A DNA stretch of 64,000 nt. It comes from Umezawaea sp049997955. GTDB lineage: Bacteria > Actinomycetota > Actinomycetes > Mycobacteriales > Pseudonocardiaceae. The position numbers and the translations under genes are program-made. Location of the stretch: the NCBI GenBank assembly GCA_049997955.1, contig JAEBDY010000004.1:490105-554104 (forward strand), given 5' to 3'. The notes beneath the pieces are model-generated. The model was not told the origin of the DNA. It saw only the letters and a list, made by a program, of their open reading frames with translations, and did no database searches. Of the stretch, positions 45,086 through 53,660 are shown piece after piece; positions within the stretch are counted from its first letter, which is position 1; every line of letters begins with the position of its first letter.

Positions 45086-45481
45086 TCACCCGCGAGGGGT
45101 GTGCAGCTTGTCGACGCTGATGACCAGGACGACGCGCTGCTGCGTCCGGCCCCCGTACCAGGGATAGGGGCGCCCGAGGTACTTCTGGGCGAGCTTGTCG
45201 ATGTGCTCGTCGGCGCCTTCGGTCGTGGAGGAGGTGACCCGGCCGCGGATCGCCCAGTAGCGGGACGGCGAGGCGGGGTCCGCGATGGCCACGGCGACCC
45301 GCGCGTCGCGTTCGACGTTGCGCACCTTCTGGTGGGTGCTCACGGTGTTGATGACGATGCTCTCCCCGTCGGTGTCGACCCAGGTCTCGGTGATCTGGGG
45401 CGACCCGTCCGGCATGAGGGTCGTCAGGAAGCAGAGCGCGGGCGCGTGCAGGACGTCGAGCAGGTCATTCGGCAGTGTCAC
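45086..45481 (-). CDS. PPOX-class (F420/FMN) split-barrel oxidoreductase
   Basis: 131 aa split beta-barrel protein. PALCFLTTLMPDGSPQITET W, VINTVSTHQKVRNVERDARV AVAI and YWAIRGRV are the usual core of PPOX-class F420-dependent reductases. F420 rather than FMN use is likely for an actinomycete of this branch but not proven. Its start overlaps the upstream TetR gene by 17 nt, so it is the TetR's operon partner. Convergent with the methyltransferase gene. Confidence 0.9.
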   Translation of the reverse strand: MTLPNDLLDVLHAPALCFLTTLMPDGSPQITETWVDTDGESIVINTVSTHQKVRNVERDARVAVAIADPASPSRYWAIRGRVTSSTTEGADEHIDKLAQKYLGRPYPWYGGRTQQRVVLVISVDKLHTPRG

Positions 45482-46130
45482 GATGGGCAGCCTTCTCGTC
45501 GGGTGTTGCCGGGGGGACGCCGTAGAGGCGGTCGATGACGTGCTCGTCCGGCGGTTCGCCGGGCAGTTCGGCGTGGCGGAGCCCGGCGAACGCCACGGCC
45601 AGGGCGCGGCGCCACAGGTCCGGGTCGACCTGCCGGGCGGCGTCCATCACCGCGCCGACCATGAGGTGCACGGCGACCAGGTCACCGGGGACCACCCCGG
45701 CTGGCAGCTGACCAGCGCGGACCGCCCGCTCGACCAGTTCCGCCACGAGCGGCGTGATCCGGGCGCGTCCCCGCGCCACCAGCTCGGAGGACTGGTTCCC
45801 GCTGCGCAGCAGTTCGCCGAGCCCGCGGTTGTCCGCCTCCAGTTCGAACTGCCGCGTCATGAACCAGGTGAGCCCTTCCCAGGGGTCGTCGGCGTGGCGG
45901 GCCTGCCGGGCGAGGTCCACCACGGTGTCGATGTGCTCGGCGAACAGGGCGTCCACGAGGTCGAGCCGCTCGGGGAAGCGGCGGTACACGGTGCCCGTGC
46001 CGGTCCCGGCCTCGCGGGCGATCTTCTCGTACGACACGCCCAAACCGTCCCGAGCCATCAGCGCCAGGGCGGTCCGCAGCAGGAGCTGCCGGTTGCGCTC
46101 CGCGTCGCGGCGCAGAGGACGTTCTTCCAT
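45465..46130 (-). CDS. TetR-family regulator
   Basis: 221 aa. HTH at about 10-58 (ERNRQLLLRTALALMARDGL, KIAREAGTGTGTVYRRFPER), ligand domain of the SACE_7040-like type with DPWEGLTWFMTRQFELEADN RGLGELL. ATG 46130 lacks a ribosome site; TAGGTT 6 nt upstream with TTGAGA 17 bp further gives a good leaderless promoter. It precedes a PPOX gene and diverges from an epoxide hydrolase gene; an inverted repeat lies between. Confidence 0.9.
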   Translation of the reverse strand: MEERPLRRDAERNRQLLLRTALALMARDGLGVSYEKIAREAGTGTGTVYRRFPERLDLVDALFAEHIDTVVDLARQARHADDPWEGLTWFMTRQFELEADNRGLGELLRSGNQSSELVARGRARITPLVAELVERAVRAGQLPAGVVPGDLVAVHLMVGAVMDAARQVDPDLWRRALAVAFAGLRHAELPGEPPDEHVIDRLYGVPPATPDEKAAHRDTAE

Positions 46131-46136
46131 GCGCCG

Positions 46137-46197
46137 AACCTAGCAAGTGGAAACCTGATTCTCAAGTTGACAGCAGATTCCACTTTCTGGCTACGAT
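46137..46197. promoter_or_regulatory. Divergent promoters and inverted repeat, TetR/epoxide hydrolase
   Basis: Minus strand: TTGAGA (46160-46165), 17 bp, TAGGTT (46137-46142), 6 nt to ATG 46130. Plus strand: TTGACA (46167-46172), 19 bp, TACGAT (46192-46197). Arms AAGTGGAA (46145-46152) and TTCCACTT (46178-46185), 25 bp apart, lie inside both promoters and are the probable TetR operator. Confidence 0.6.
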
Positions 46198-46224
46198 GGC
46201 ACGACCGACACGACGGAGAGGCCC

Positions 46225-47364
46225 ATGCCACCACTGCCCACGACCGTCGAACCGTTCCGCGTCGACGTCGAAGACCGGGAACTCGAACAACTCGCCCGCA
46301 GGCTGGCCGACACTCGCTGGCCCGACCGCGAGACCGACGCCGACCAAGGTCCCGGACTGGACCGGATCCGCGCGCTGTGCGCGCACTGGGCCACCGGCTA
46401 CGACTGGCGGCGCTGCGAGCGGGAGATCAACGACATCGGGTCGTTCCGCACCGTCCTGGACGGCGTCGGCGTCCACCTCCTGCACGCCCGCTCACCCGAG
46501 CCGTCGGCGCTCCCCCTCCTGCTCTGCCACGGCTGGCCCGGCTCGGTGCTGGAGTTCCGGCGCCTGGTCGGCCCGTTGACCGACCCGGTCGCGCACGGCG
46601 GACGGGCGGAGGACGCCTTCCACGTCGTCATCCCCTCGATGCCCGGATTCGGCTTCTCCGACCAGCCGACCACCACCGGCTGGGGAACCTCCCGGATCGC
46701 GGACGCGTGGATCGAGCTGATGGGCCGCCTCGGGTACGACCGGTGGGTGGCGCAGGGCGGGGACTGGGGGTCCGCCGTCGTGGAGGCCATCAGCCGCAAG
46801 GCACCCGAGGGTTTCCTCGGGATGCACGTCAACCTGCCGATCGTGTTCCCCACCGAGCAGGAGGTGGGCGAGGCCACGCCCGACGAGCAGCGCATGATCG
46901 CGAAGGCCCAGCGCTACCAGTCGGTCCTGGACGGTTACGCCAGGGAGCAGTCCACCCGACCGCAGACGATCGGCTACTCCCTCGCCGACTCGCCCGCCGC
47001 GTGGATCTACACGCTCTTCCAGGACGTCACGGACAGCGACGGCGATCCCGAGTCGGTCGTCGACCGCGACGAGATCCTCGACGACGTCATGATGTACTGG
47101 CTGCCCAACGCGGGAGCGTCGTCGGCACGGCTGTACTGGGAAGCGCGCCGCGAACCGCGGGTGCCGTCCGGACCGAACCCCACGCCCGCCGGGTTCAGCG
47201 TCTTCCCCGGCGAGGCCGTCCAGGCGTCGCGCCGGTGGATCGACCGGCGGTACACCAACGTCCTGCACTACCGCAGGCTCGACCGCGGCGGGCACTTCGC
47301 CGCCCTCGAACAACCCGCCCTCCTGACGGACGAGATCCGGACGACCTTCCGGTCCTTGCGCTGA
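46225..47364 (+). CDS. Epoxide hydrolase (EHN domain, alpha/beta fold)
   Basis: 379 aa. EHN N-terminal segment (PFRVDVEDRELEQLARRLAD TRWPD) followed by the alpha/beta hydrolase core: oxyanion HGWPGS, nucleophile aspartate in QGGDWGS, lid region with two tyrosine candidates (around IYTLFQDV and YWLPNAG), and catalytic histidine in RGGHFAALEQP. Microsomal-type epoxide hydrolase, hydrating epoxides to diols; also the fold of soluble detoxifying or tailoring enzymes. Divergent from and probably controlled by the TetR gene at 45465. Confidence 0.92.
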   Translation: MPPLPTTVEPFRVDVEDRELEQLARRLADTRWPDRETDADQGPGLDRIRALCAHWATGYDWRRCEREINDIGSFRTVLDGVGVHLLHARSPEPSALPLLLCHGWPGSVLEFRRLVGPLTDPVAHGGRAEDAFHVVIPSMPGFGFSDQPTTTGWGTSRIADAWIELMGRLGYDRWVAQGGDWGSAVVEAISRKAPEGFLGMHVNLPIVFPTEQEVGEATPDEQRMIAKAQRYQSVLDGYAREQSTRPQTIGYSLADSPAAWIYTLFQDVTDSDGDPESVVDRDEILDDVMMYWLPNAGASSARLYWEARREPRVPSGPNPTPAGFSVFPGEAVQASRRWIDRRYTNVLHYRRLDRGGHFAALEQPALLTDEIRTTFRSLR

Positions 47365-47442
47365 GACGGGGTGCGGACAGCGCCACTTCGCACCACGGCC
47401 GGGCACCGCCGTGCCCGGCGGCGTGGCCGGTGGTGCAGGCTC

Positions 47443-48030
47443 ATGCCCGTGATCGACGATTTCGCGAAGGAATACCTGCACAGCGACCTGCGGGAGATCC
47501 GCGAAGCGGTGCTCCGCAAGCTCGACGGGCTGTCCGAGTACGACGTCCGCCGTCCCCTGACCTCGACCGGGACCAACCTCCTCGGTCTGGTCAAACACCT
47601 GTCGGTGTCGGAGTCCCGCTACTTCGGCGAGGTCTTCGACCGGCCCTCCCCCGAACCCGTCCCCCGGTGGGACGACCTCGAACGGCGCGGCACCGACATG
47701 TGGGCGACCGAGCACGAGACGCGCGAGGAGATCACCGGCCGCTACCGGCGCGTCTGGGAGCACTCCGACGCGACGATCGCCGCGCTCGCCATCGACTCGC
47801 CCGGCCACGTGCCCTGGTGGCCACGCCCGGACGTGATGCTGTTCACCGTCCTGGTCCACGTGCTCACGGAGACCAGTCGGCACGCCGGGCACGCCGACAT
47901 CCTGCGCGAACAGCTGGACGGCACGCTGGACGTGGACACCGCCCGGCGGGGGAAGGACGCGGCTTTCTGGGAAGCCCGGCGCGCGGAGGTCGAGCGGGCG
48001 GCCAAGGCGGCCGACCCCGGCAAGGCGTGA
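47443..48030 (+). CDS. DinB/DUF664-family protein
   Basis: 195 aa four-helix-bundle metalloprotein of the DinB group. Metal-ligand histidines are seen in LVKHLSVSE (about H47) and in ETSRHAGHADILRE (two His near residue 145), with PVPRWDDLE typical of DUF664. The members have thiol-transferase or unknown roles; mycothiol-dependent chemistry is possible but not shown. ATG 47443 fits the family start. It follows the epoxide hydrolase by 78 nt in the same direction. Confidence 0.88.
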   Translation: MPVIDDFAKEYLHSDLREIREAVLRKLDGLSEYDVRRPLTSTGTNLLGLVKHLSVSESRYFGEVFDRPSPEPVPRWDDLERRGTDMWATEHETREEITGRYRRVWEHSDATIAALAIDSPGHVPWWPRPDVMLFTVLVHVLTETSRHAGHADILREQLDGTLDVDTARRGKDAAFWEARRAEVERAAKAADPGKA

Positions 48031-48144
48031 CCGGTTTAGCGGCCACCACGTCCTGCCCCGCACCACCCGCCGATCAGCAGACCCCGTGGATCGAGGTCGA
48101 AAGCACCCGTGCCCCGGCACGCCGACGACTCCTGGTCCGCACCA

Positions 48145-48741
48145 CTACGTCAGCGGGGCGACGCCCGTTCCGAGTGCCAGGGGCCCGTCGTCCGACTCCA
48201 GCACCAGGCCGCCGTCCGACCAGGCGGCGCGGAACGCCTCCGGTTCGACCGCCGTGACGCGGACGCCGAACTGGGCCACCTCCGTCGCCAAGGACAGCAT
48301 GATGCCCACCAGCGCGAACTTGCTGCCGTGGTAGGACGGCGTCGCGTCGGGAGTCACGACGACGACGGTCCCACCGCGCCGCAGCCGCATGCCGGGCAGA
48401 ACAGCCTTCACGACCGCGACCGTCCCGAAGACGTCGATGTCGCGCTGCCTGCGGAGGTCGTCCACCGTGGACTCGCCGTGGTCCGTGCCCGCGACGAGGA
48501 CGTCGATCGGCGCGATGTCGTCCTCGACGGACCTGATCGCGGGCTCGATCCCGGTGGCGGAACCGATGTCCAGGACGCGCGCGAACGCCAGACCGGGCTC
48601 CAGCGCCTCGAACTCCGCGACCTGCTCGGGTCTGCGGACGATGCCGACGACGCGGTGGCCGGCGCTCAGGGCTCGCTCGGCGAACGCCCGACCGAGACCA
48701 CCGCCCACCCCGGCGATCAGGAAGGTCTTGCTGCCCGTCAC
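48145..48741 (-). CDS. Short SDR-family protein with a gap at the active site
   Basis: 198 aa, about 50 shorter than usual. Cofactor loop IAGVGGGLGRAFAERAL and SYHGSKFALVGIMLSLATEV (Y-x3-K) are present, but the NNAG motif reads VAGTDHG and the strand that should carry the catalytic serine about 13 residues before the tyrosine runs VVVVTPDATPSYHGSK, with no room for it. Either an in-frame deletion in a former reductase or a non-catalytic member. GTG 48741 follows GGAGG by 7 bases. Monocistronic. Confidence 0.8.
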   Translation of the reverse strand: MTGSKTFLIAGVGGGLGRAFAERALSAGHRVVGIVRRPEQVAEFEALEPGLAFARVLDIGSATGIEPAIRSVEDDIAPIDVLVAGTDHGESTVDDLRRQRDIDVFGTVAVVKAVLPGMRLRRGGTVVVVTPDATPSYHGSKFALVGIMLSLATEVAQFGVRVTAVEPEAFRAAWSDGGLVLESDDGPLALGTGVAPLT

Positions 48742-48988
48742 GGCCCCACCTCCGAAACCTCGGCGACCAGGCCCCAACCCTAGACAGGGTCTACCGGGGG
48801 CTCGGTGCGAGCCGGGTCGACGTGGGCACGTCGCCGTGGTCGAACGCGCTGGTGTCGAGCCCGCACTCGGCGCACGGCCGATCCGGGACACGGGTCCGGT
48901 CCCTCGTACCGGGTTCGGTGGTCAACCCCGGCGGGACGCGGGCCCGACACCAGCGACGCTTGCTCCGCGGTTCGTCGAGCGGTGTTCC

Positions 48989-49738
48989 TCAGATGCCGCA
49001 GTTGGGCGCGGACCAGAACTGGCCGGACCGCTGGGCGACGTGGATGTGGTCGTTGTGGTCCGGGTAGCCGGGGCCGAGGATTTCGGTGAAGCCGTGGTTG
49101 CGGGCCTGCTTGGCGATCGCGCAGTAGCCCTGCACGCCCGCGCCGAGGTCGGCCGCGTCGCCGTACATGTGGCGGCTGGTCGACGAGCCGCCCACCGCGC
49201 TGTTGCACGAGACGCTGCGGAAGCCGCCGTTGACCGTGAGCGCGCGGTCGCCGAGCGCGTGGCGCAGCGCCTCGAGCTTCCACATGGTGACGAGGGCGTT
49301 GGCCTTGGCCTGCGTGGCCGACACCTTGCCGCCGGACCAGTCGGAGTTGCAGCGGTTCAGCTCGCCGTAGGTGAAGTGGACGGGCGTGCAGTCGTCGTCC
49401 TGGAGCGCGTAGATCTTGGCGAACGTGGCGGGGCCCGCGACACCGTCGGCCGCGAGGCCGTAGGCCTGCTGGAAGCGGATCACCGCGGACCGGGTGCCCG
49501 CGCCGAACTGACCGTCGAGGCCGACCACCGCGCCGTAGCCGGGGTAGCCGGAGACGCGGATCTGGAGCTGGCGCACGTCCTCGCCGCTCGCGCCCTGGGA
49601 CAGCGAACGGCCCCAGGTGTAGCACCCGTCCATGGCGTGGACGCCGTCCTGCGCCACCACGGGCCCGGGGTCGGCGGCCGCCGTCCCGGTGAAGGTGAGG
49701 AAACTCGCGACGAGCACGAGCAGGATCCTTCGCATCAT
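48989..49738 (-). CDS. Secreted zinc D-Ala-D-Ala carboxypeptidase (M15) with peptidoglycan-binding domain
   Basis: 249 aa. Signal peptide 1-22 (RRILLVLVASFLTFTGTAAA), peptidoglycan-binding domain PG_binding_1 (about 48-110, GEDVRQLQIRVSG to GVAGPATFAKIY), then an M15 peptidase domain: GGFRSVSCN, zinc ligands H and D in SRHMYGDAADLG, and H in NDHIHVAQ. Layout and length match the zinc DD-peptidase of Streptomyces albus G, which trims cell-wall stem peptides outside the cell. ATG 49738 or 49735, after AAAGGTG. The 247 bases to 48741 hold no gene I can support. Confidence 0.93.
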   Translation of the reverse strand: MMRRILLVLVASFLTFTGTAAADPGPVVAQDGVHAMDGCYTWGRSLSQGASGEDVRQLQIRVSGYPGYGAVVGLDGQFGAGTRSAVIRFQQAYGLAADGVAGPATFAKIYALQDDDCTPVHFTYGELNRCNSDWSGGKVSATQAKANALVTMWKLEALRHALGDRALTVNGGFRSVSCNSAVGGSSTSRHMYGDAADLGAGVQGYCAIAKQARNHGFTEILGPGYPDHNDHIHVAQRSGQFWSAPNCGI

Positions 49739-49913
49739 TGGGAAAACACCTTTCGAGGCAGGGGTAAAAGGTGACGTCCCGGAGCGTGTCGGGTGATCAT
49801 GGTCCGGTCAACGAATCACCAACACGACACTTCGGCCGAAGTTTCCCGACGGTCCGCCGACATGATCTGTCTCAACAGGCCGAAACCGCGTGCCACAGTC
49901 CGAACAGCACACC

Positions 49914-49949
49914 GAACCGGCATTGTCGGTGGAAGAACCGGTGTTGTCG
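49914..49949. repeat. Two direct repeats 21 bp apart upstream of the GT1 gene
   Basis: GAACCGGCATTGTCG (49914-49928) and GAACCGGTGTTGTCG (49935-49949), 13 of 15 bases alike, offset by two helical turns. They lie in the 419-bp gap between divergent genes at 49738 and 50158 and could be a regulator site. Nothing else in that gap is clear. Confidence 0.45.
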
Positions 49950-50157
49950 CGGTCGGAAGATGTCATCGGGTGCTGTGCCGCTCGAAATGTCGTCGTCACC
50001 GGAAGGCCGCCATCCGCTTGGGAGCGTGGTCCTGTCCCTGGCCGTTCCACCGGTCCTGCTCGTGCTCCTCCCGCCAACCCGAAGTGATGTCAGTCCCACC
50101 CGCAGGAGCGCGGCGGTATTCTCCTTTTGCGGAAATGAACTCACTACGTTCTTCTCG

Positions 50158-51303
50158 GTGCGGATCCTCTTCTCGAGCCTCGGCTCATACGGACACACCT
50201 ACCCCCTCCTACCGCTGGTGATCGCCGCCCGCGAGGTGGGCCACGAGGTCACGTTCGTGACCACGGCCCGGTTCGGGCGCGTCGCGGCGGCGTACGGCGT
50301 CGACCACGTCGCAGGCGGTATGGACATGCTCGCGGCCTTCGAACTGGCCAACGCGGGTCCCACGGCCCGGAGGGCGCCCGGTTTCCAGCCGGAACGGGTC
50401 TCGAAGGTGTTCGGCTCGATCCTGCCGCGCAGCTACGCCGCGGACCTGGTGCCGATCATCGTCGACCGCAAGCCCGACCTGGTCGTGCACGAGCTGGCGA
50501 ACCCCGGCGCGGGGCTGGCCGCGAAGGTCGCGGGCGTGCCCGCGGTGTGCCACTCGTTCGGCCGGATGTGGCGGCCCACCGGCCCTCCCGAGGCCTTGCG
50601 CGCGAACCTGGCCGAGGTCGCCGCGGAACTCGGCGTCGACCTGCCGGACGGCGACCTCATGCCGCTCGGCAACCCCTACCTCGACATCTGTCCGCCGTCG
50701 GTGCAGGACCCGGAGTTCCCGGTCTCGCCGATCGACGTCATCCCGCTGCGGCCGGTGCCGTTCTCCGAGCCCGGCGAGCTGCCGTCGTGGGTGCGCGAGC
50801 ACCGAGAGCCGTTGGTGTACCTGACGCTGGGCACGGCGTTCGGTGACGCGGACGTGCTGCACGCCGCCATCGCGGGCTTGGCCGCACTGGACGCGAAGGT
50901 GCTCGTGGCCACCGGTCCGAGCCTCGCGGTGGACGAACTGGGCGACGTGCCGGACAACGTGGTCGTGCGGTCGTGGTTGCCGCAGGCGGACCTCCTGCCG
51001 CACGTGGACCTCGTGGTGCACCACGGCGGTGCGGGCACCACGATGGGCACGTTCTCCGCGGGCGTGCCGCAACTCGTCCTCCCGCAGGGCGCCGACCAGT
51101 TCAGCAACGCCGAGATGGTGACCGCGGCCGGACTCGGTGACCAGGTGCTCGCCGCGGAGATGACCGCCGAGGTGATCGCGGTCAAGGCGCGCCGCCTGGT
51201 CACCGACGAGGCCGTCCTCGGCGCGGCCAAGGCGATGGCCGACGAGGTGGCCGCCATGCCGTCACCGCACGACGTGGCCGGCAGGCTTCCCGAATACGTC
51301 TGA
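50158..51303 (+). CDS. GT1-family glycosyltransferase (EryCIII/MGT-like)
   Basis: 381 aa GT-B enzyme of the UDP/dNDP-sugar glycosyltransferase family used on small molecules. N-terminal FSSLGSYGHTYPLLPLV with the acceptor-side histidine, C-terminal sugar-donor motif SWLPQADLLPHVDLVVHHGG followed by AGTTMGTFSAGVPQLVLPQG and ADQF. Targets of such enzymes are macrolides, polyketides, flavonoids or lipids; no biosynthesis genes adjoin it, so resistance by glycosylation or xenobiotic modification is as likely. GTG 50158 is the family start; TACGTT (50145-50150) 7 nt upstream suggests a leaderless message. Confidence 0.92.
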   Translation: MRILFSSLGSYGHTYPLLPLVIAAREVGHEVTFVTTARFGRVAAAYGVDHVAGGMDMLAAFELANAGPTARRAPGFQPERVSKVFGSILPRSYAADLVPIIVDRKPDLVVHELANPGAGLAAKVAGVPAVCHSFGRMWRPTGPPEALRANLAEVAAELGVDLPDGDLMPLGNPYLDICPPSVQDPEFPVSPIDVIPLRPVPFSEPGELPSWVREHREPLVYLTLGTAFGDADVLHAAIAGLAALDAKVLVATGPSLAVDELGDVPDNVVVRSWLPQADLLPHVDLVVHHGGAGTTMGTFSAGVPQLVLPQGADQFSNAEMVTAAGLGDQVLAAEMTAEVIAVKARRLVTDEAVLGAAKAMADEVAAMPSPHDVAGRLPEYV

Positions 51304-51387
51304 GGGGTTGCCGGATCCTCGCGGTTCACCCGCCGCAGGGACCGACCGACGGCAGGACCCTTTCCCCTCGCTAGGCCGAAAGCCTGA

Positions 51388-51906
51388 CTTCCCCGGCTCT
51401 CCGCACCTGGCACAGCTACCTTTCACGCCCATTTCGAGCGGAGGCACGAGACCGAACCCACCACTGCCAAGCTCCCGGCCGACCTGCTGGAAGCCTGGTG
51501 GACCTTCGCCGCGAAGGCGGACGACGCCACCGCCGAGATCGGGATCGTCGTCGCCAAGAACTACCTCCCGAGCGACTACGCGGCGGCGGCGCGGAAGATC
51601 CTGCTGGCGCGCACACCAGGGATCCGCAAGCTGGTCGACCAGCACATCGGGGTCACCAGCCACCTGGTGTGCGGCGGCATGGACGCGCTCGGGACAGCGC
51701 TGTGGATCGCCCTCTCGACCCGCGACCACCGCGATGTCGCCCGGCCGACCGGCCTGGTCGACCACTACGAGACCGGGAACCTGCTCGACCAGCTCAAGAA
51801 GGGCGAGGCGGTGGTGCCGCGCCGCGGCGGTTGTGCCCTCCGCGAAGTTCGCCCTCGTCGCCAGGCAGGTCCCCCTCGGCGGGCTCGGCACGACGGAAGC
51901 GGCTGA
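51388..51906 (+). pseudogene. Orphan coding stretch without start codon, unknown protein
   Basis: Open from a stop at 51385 to a stop at 51904-51906. From about 51450 codons show near-complete G/C at position 3 and protein-like composition: LPADLLEAWWTFAAKADDAT, AEIGIVVAKNYLPSDYAAAA, RKILLARTPGIRKLVDQHIG, VTSHLVCGGMDALGTALWIA. There is no ATG, GTG or TTG before the internal ATG at 51667. A GGAGG (51440-51444) stands 6 bases before an in-frame ACC at 51451, as if a start codon had been lost. After GGG at about 51835 the composition decays. Family unknown. Confidence 0.5.
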
Positions 51907-52008
51907 CGGCGATCAGCGAACGCACGAAGGTGTTGGTGCCGCAGAAGAAGTAGTGCGTCCGCGCTCGGTCGAACCCTGCCACGACCACTGACCGCACTGG
52001 TCGAAGTG

Positions 52009-52035
52009 CGTCTTCCCCGCGCAGGCGGGGTGCTC
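52009..52035. other. Solitary type I-E-like CRISPR repeat, or terminator hairpin
   Basis: The 27 bases contain TCTTCCCCGCGCAGGCGGGG followed by TGCTCC, close to actinobacterial and E. coli type I-E repeats (TTCCCCGCG, 4-base loop, CGGGG core). CCCCGC/GCGGGG form a 6-bp stem. No second copy is found 60 bp to either side and no cas gene is present. It lies between converging reading frames 53 bp past the stop at 52088, so a terminator explains it equally well. Confidence 0.4.
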
Positions 52036-52087
52036 CACGCCGCACCGTCAAACCGGGTACGTCGTCGCCGTCCATTCGCGAACGGGG

Positions 52088-53239
52088 TCAGCGGGATGCG
52101 GTGGTGGTGACGGTGTCGACGGTCCAGGCGCGGGCTTGTTCGCTGAGCGTGATGCCCAGTCCGGGGCGTGCGGACAGGTGCATCCGCCCGTCGCTGATCT
52201 CCAAGCGCTCGGTGAAGAGCGGGTGCAGCCAGTCGAAGTGCTCCACCCACGGTTCACGTGGGTACGCGGCCGCCAGGTGGACGTGGATCTCCATCGCGAA
52301 GTGCGGCGCCAGTTGCACGTTGTGGTGGTCGGCCAGGGTGGCGAGCTTGAGGAACTGCGTGATGCCGCCGATGCGCGGGGCGTCCGGCTGGAGGATGTCG
52401 ACGGCGCCGAGGCGGATGAACGCGTAGTGCTCCGCGACGCTGGTCAGCATCTCCCCCGTGGCGACGGCGGTGGTCAACGCGCGCGCCAGTTCGGCGTGGC
52501 CCTCGGCGTCGTAGGCGTCGAGTGGTTCTTCGATCCAGACGAGGTCGAACTCCTCAAGGGCACGGCCGACGCGCATGGCGGTGGGCCGGTCCCACTGCTG
52601 GTTGGCGTCCACCATGAGGGGAACGGAGTCGCCGAGGTGGTCGCGGACAGCGGCCACCCGGCGCAGGTCCTCCGCCCAGTCGGGCTGGCCGACCTTGATC
52701 TTGATGCCCGCGACGCCGGACTCCAGGGTGCGGGTGGCGTTGTCCTTGATCTGGTCGACCGTCTCGTGCAGGAAGCCACCGGAGGTGTCGTAGCAGCGCA
52801 CGGAGTTCCGGTGGGCGCCGAGCAGCTTGGCCAGCGGCAGACCGGCGCGCTTGGCCTTGAGGTCCCACAACGCGATGTCGAACGCGGCCAGCGCCTGGGT
52901 CGCCGCGCCGCTGCGTCCCACCGACGCTCCCGCCCACACCAGCTTGGTCCACAGCCTGCCGATGTCGTTGGGGTCCTCGCCGATCAGGTCGGCGGCGACC
53001 TCGCGGGCGTGGGCGAACTGGGCCGGGCCCCCGGCCCGCTTGGAGTAGCTGAACCCGATGCCCTCGACACCGGATTCGGTGCTGATCTCGGCGAACAGGA
53101 AGGCGACCTCGGTCATGGGTCGCTGTCGGCCGGTCAACACCTTGGCGTCGCTGATGCCCGTGGGCAGCGGCAGGATCACCGACGACAGGGTCACCGCCGT
53201 GATCCTGTCCAGGACCGCGGCGGGGGTGGCTGTGGGCAT
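52088..53239 (-). CDS. Mandelate racemase/muconate lactonizing enzyme family (acid-sugar dehydratase-like)
   Basis: 383 aa enolase-superfamily enzyme. N-terminal capping domain to about 130; barrel with K-x-K in GIKIKVGQPDW, metal ligands D in MVDANQQWDR, E in WIEEPLDAYD and E in TGEMLTSVAEH, and the catalytic H in QLAPHFAMEIH: the mandelate-racemase-type Lys/His set. Close in pattern to L-talarate/galactarate dehydratases, which dehydrate aldaric acids. ATG 53239 follows GAGGAG. It is alone; a sugar-acid role would fit a plant-matter lifestyle together with the xylan locus. Confidence 0.9.
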   Translation of the reverse strand: MPTATPAAVLDRITAVTLSSVILPLPTGISDAKVLTGRQRPMTEVAFLFAEISTESGVEGIGFSYSKRAGGPAQFAHAREVAADLIGEDPNDIGRLWTKLVWAGASVGRSGAATQALAAFDIALWDLKAKRAGLPLAKLLGAHRNSVRCYDTSGGFLHETVDQIKDNATRTLESGVAGIKIKVGQPDWAEDLRRVAAVRDHLGDSVPLMVDANQQWDRPTAMRVGRALEEFDLVWIEEPLDAYDAEGHAELARALTTAVATGEMLTSVAEHYAFIRLGAVDILQPDAPRIGGITQFLKLATLADHHNVQLAPHFAMEIHVHLAAAYPREPWVEHFDWLHPLFTERLEISDGRMHLSARPGLGITLSEQARAWTVDTVTTTASR

Positions 53240-53648
53240 GGGTACTCCTCGGTCGGAGGGTGCGCTGCCTCGGGGACTCACCGGACCAGGCACGGCCGCA
53301 CGGGTGCCGCTCGCGCGAGGTGACTCCCTGGTGAACGGGTAGTCGTCGGCGTCCAGCTCTCCCCACGCCGACGAGGACAGGAGGTCGCCGCGGTCCATAC
53401 CGGGCCCGAAGGTGCGGGCGTTGATCCGCAGCGCCACCGACCTCCGGTGTCGGCGCACCACCATGGTGACATCCCTGGAGCGCAGTTCCAATGATCGGCC
53501 TGGTCGACGAGGCCGCACCGCACGAATCCCACCTCGTCGGCGGACGGCCCGCGCGCCGGTCTCGACGACGAGGATGTCGTCGCCTGGTGGCCACGGCGGC
53601 TGGTGGCGCTCGCCTGGGTGCGGTGCGCGGGGTGGCGGCCGGGCAGGC
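53240..53648. other. Gap between divergent genes
   Basis: About 410 bases. The dehydratase frame remains open upstream to 53518 (with GDLLSSSAWGELDADDYPFT encoded) but has no ribosome site there; this may be a remnant or chance. No clear promoter for the minus gene is seen. Confidence 0.4.
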
Positions 53649-53654
53649 TAGTTT
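53649..53654 (+). promoter_or_regulatory. -10 box TAGTTT, leaderless start of the HNH-like gene
   Basis: TAGTTT with 6 nt to GTG 53661 and no ribosome site. Confidence 0.5.
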
Positions 53655-53660
53655 GCTCGG

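Noticed and set aside
51262..51891. Minus-strand frame of 209 codons
   Set aside because: Shadow of the plus-strand coding stretch at 51388-51906, which has the stronger codon bias.
52009..52035. A CRISPR array
   Set aside because: Only one repeat-like unit; no second copy at the expected 60-62 bp on either side and no cas genes.
51794..52075. Minus-strand frame of 93 codons behind the dehydratase gene
   Set aside because: Part of it looks coding (HYFFCGTNTFVRSLIAVSRF), but it has no family, ends in low complexity and includes the CRISPR-like hairpin; not enough for a gene call.
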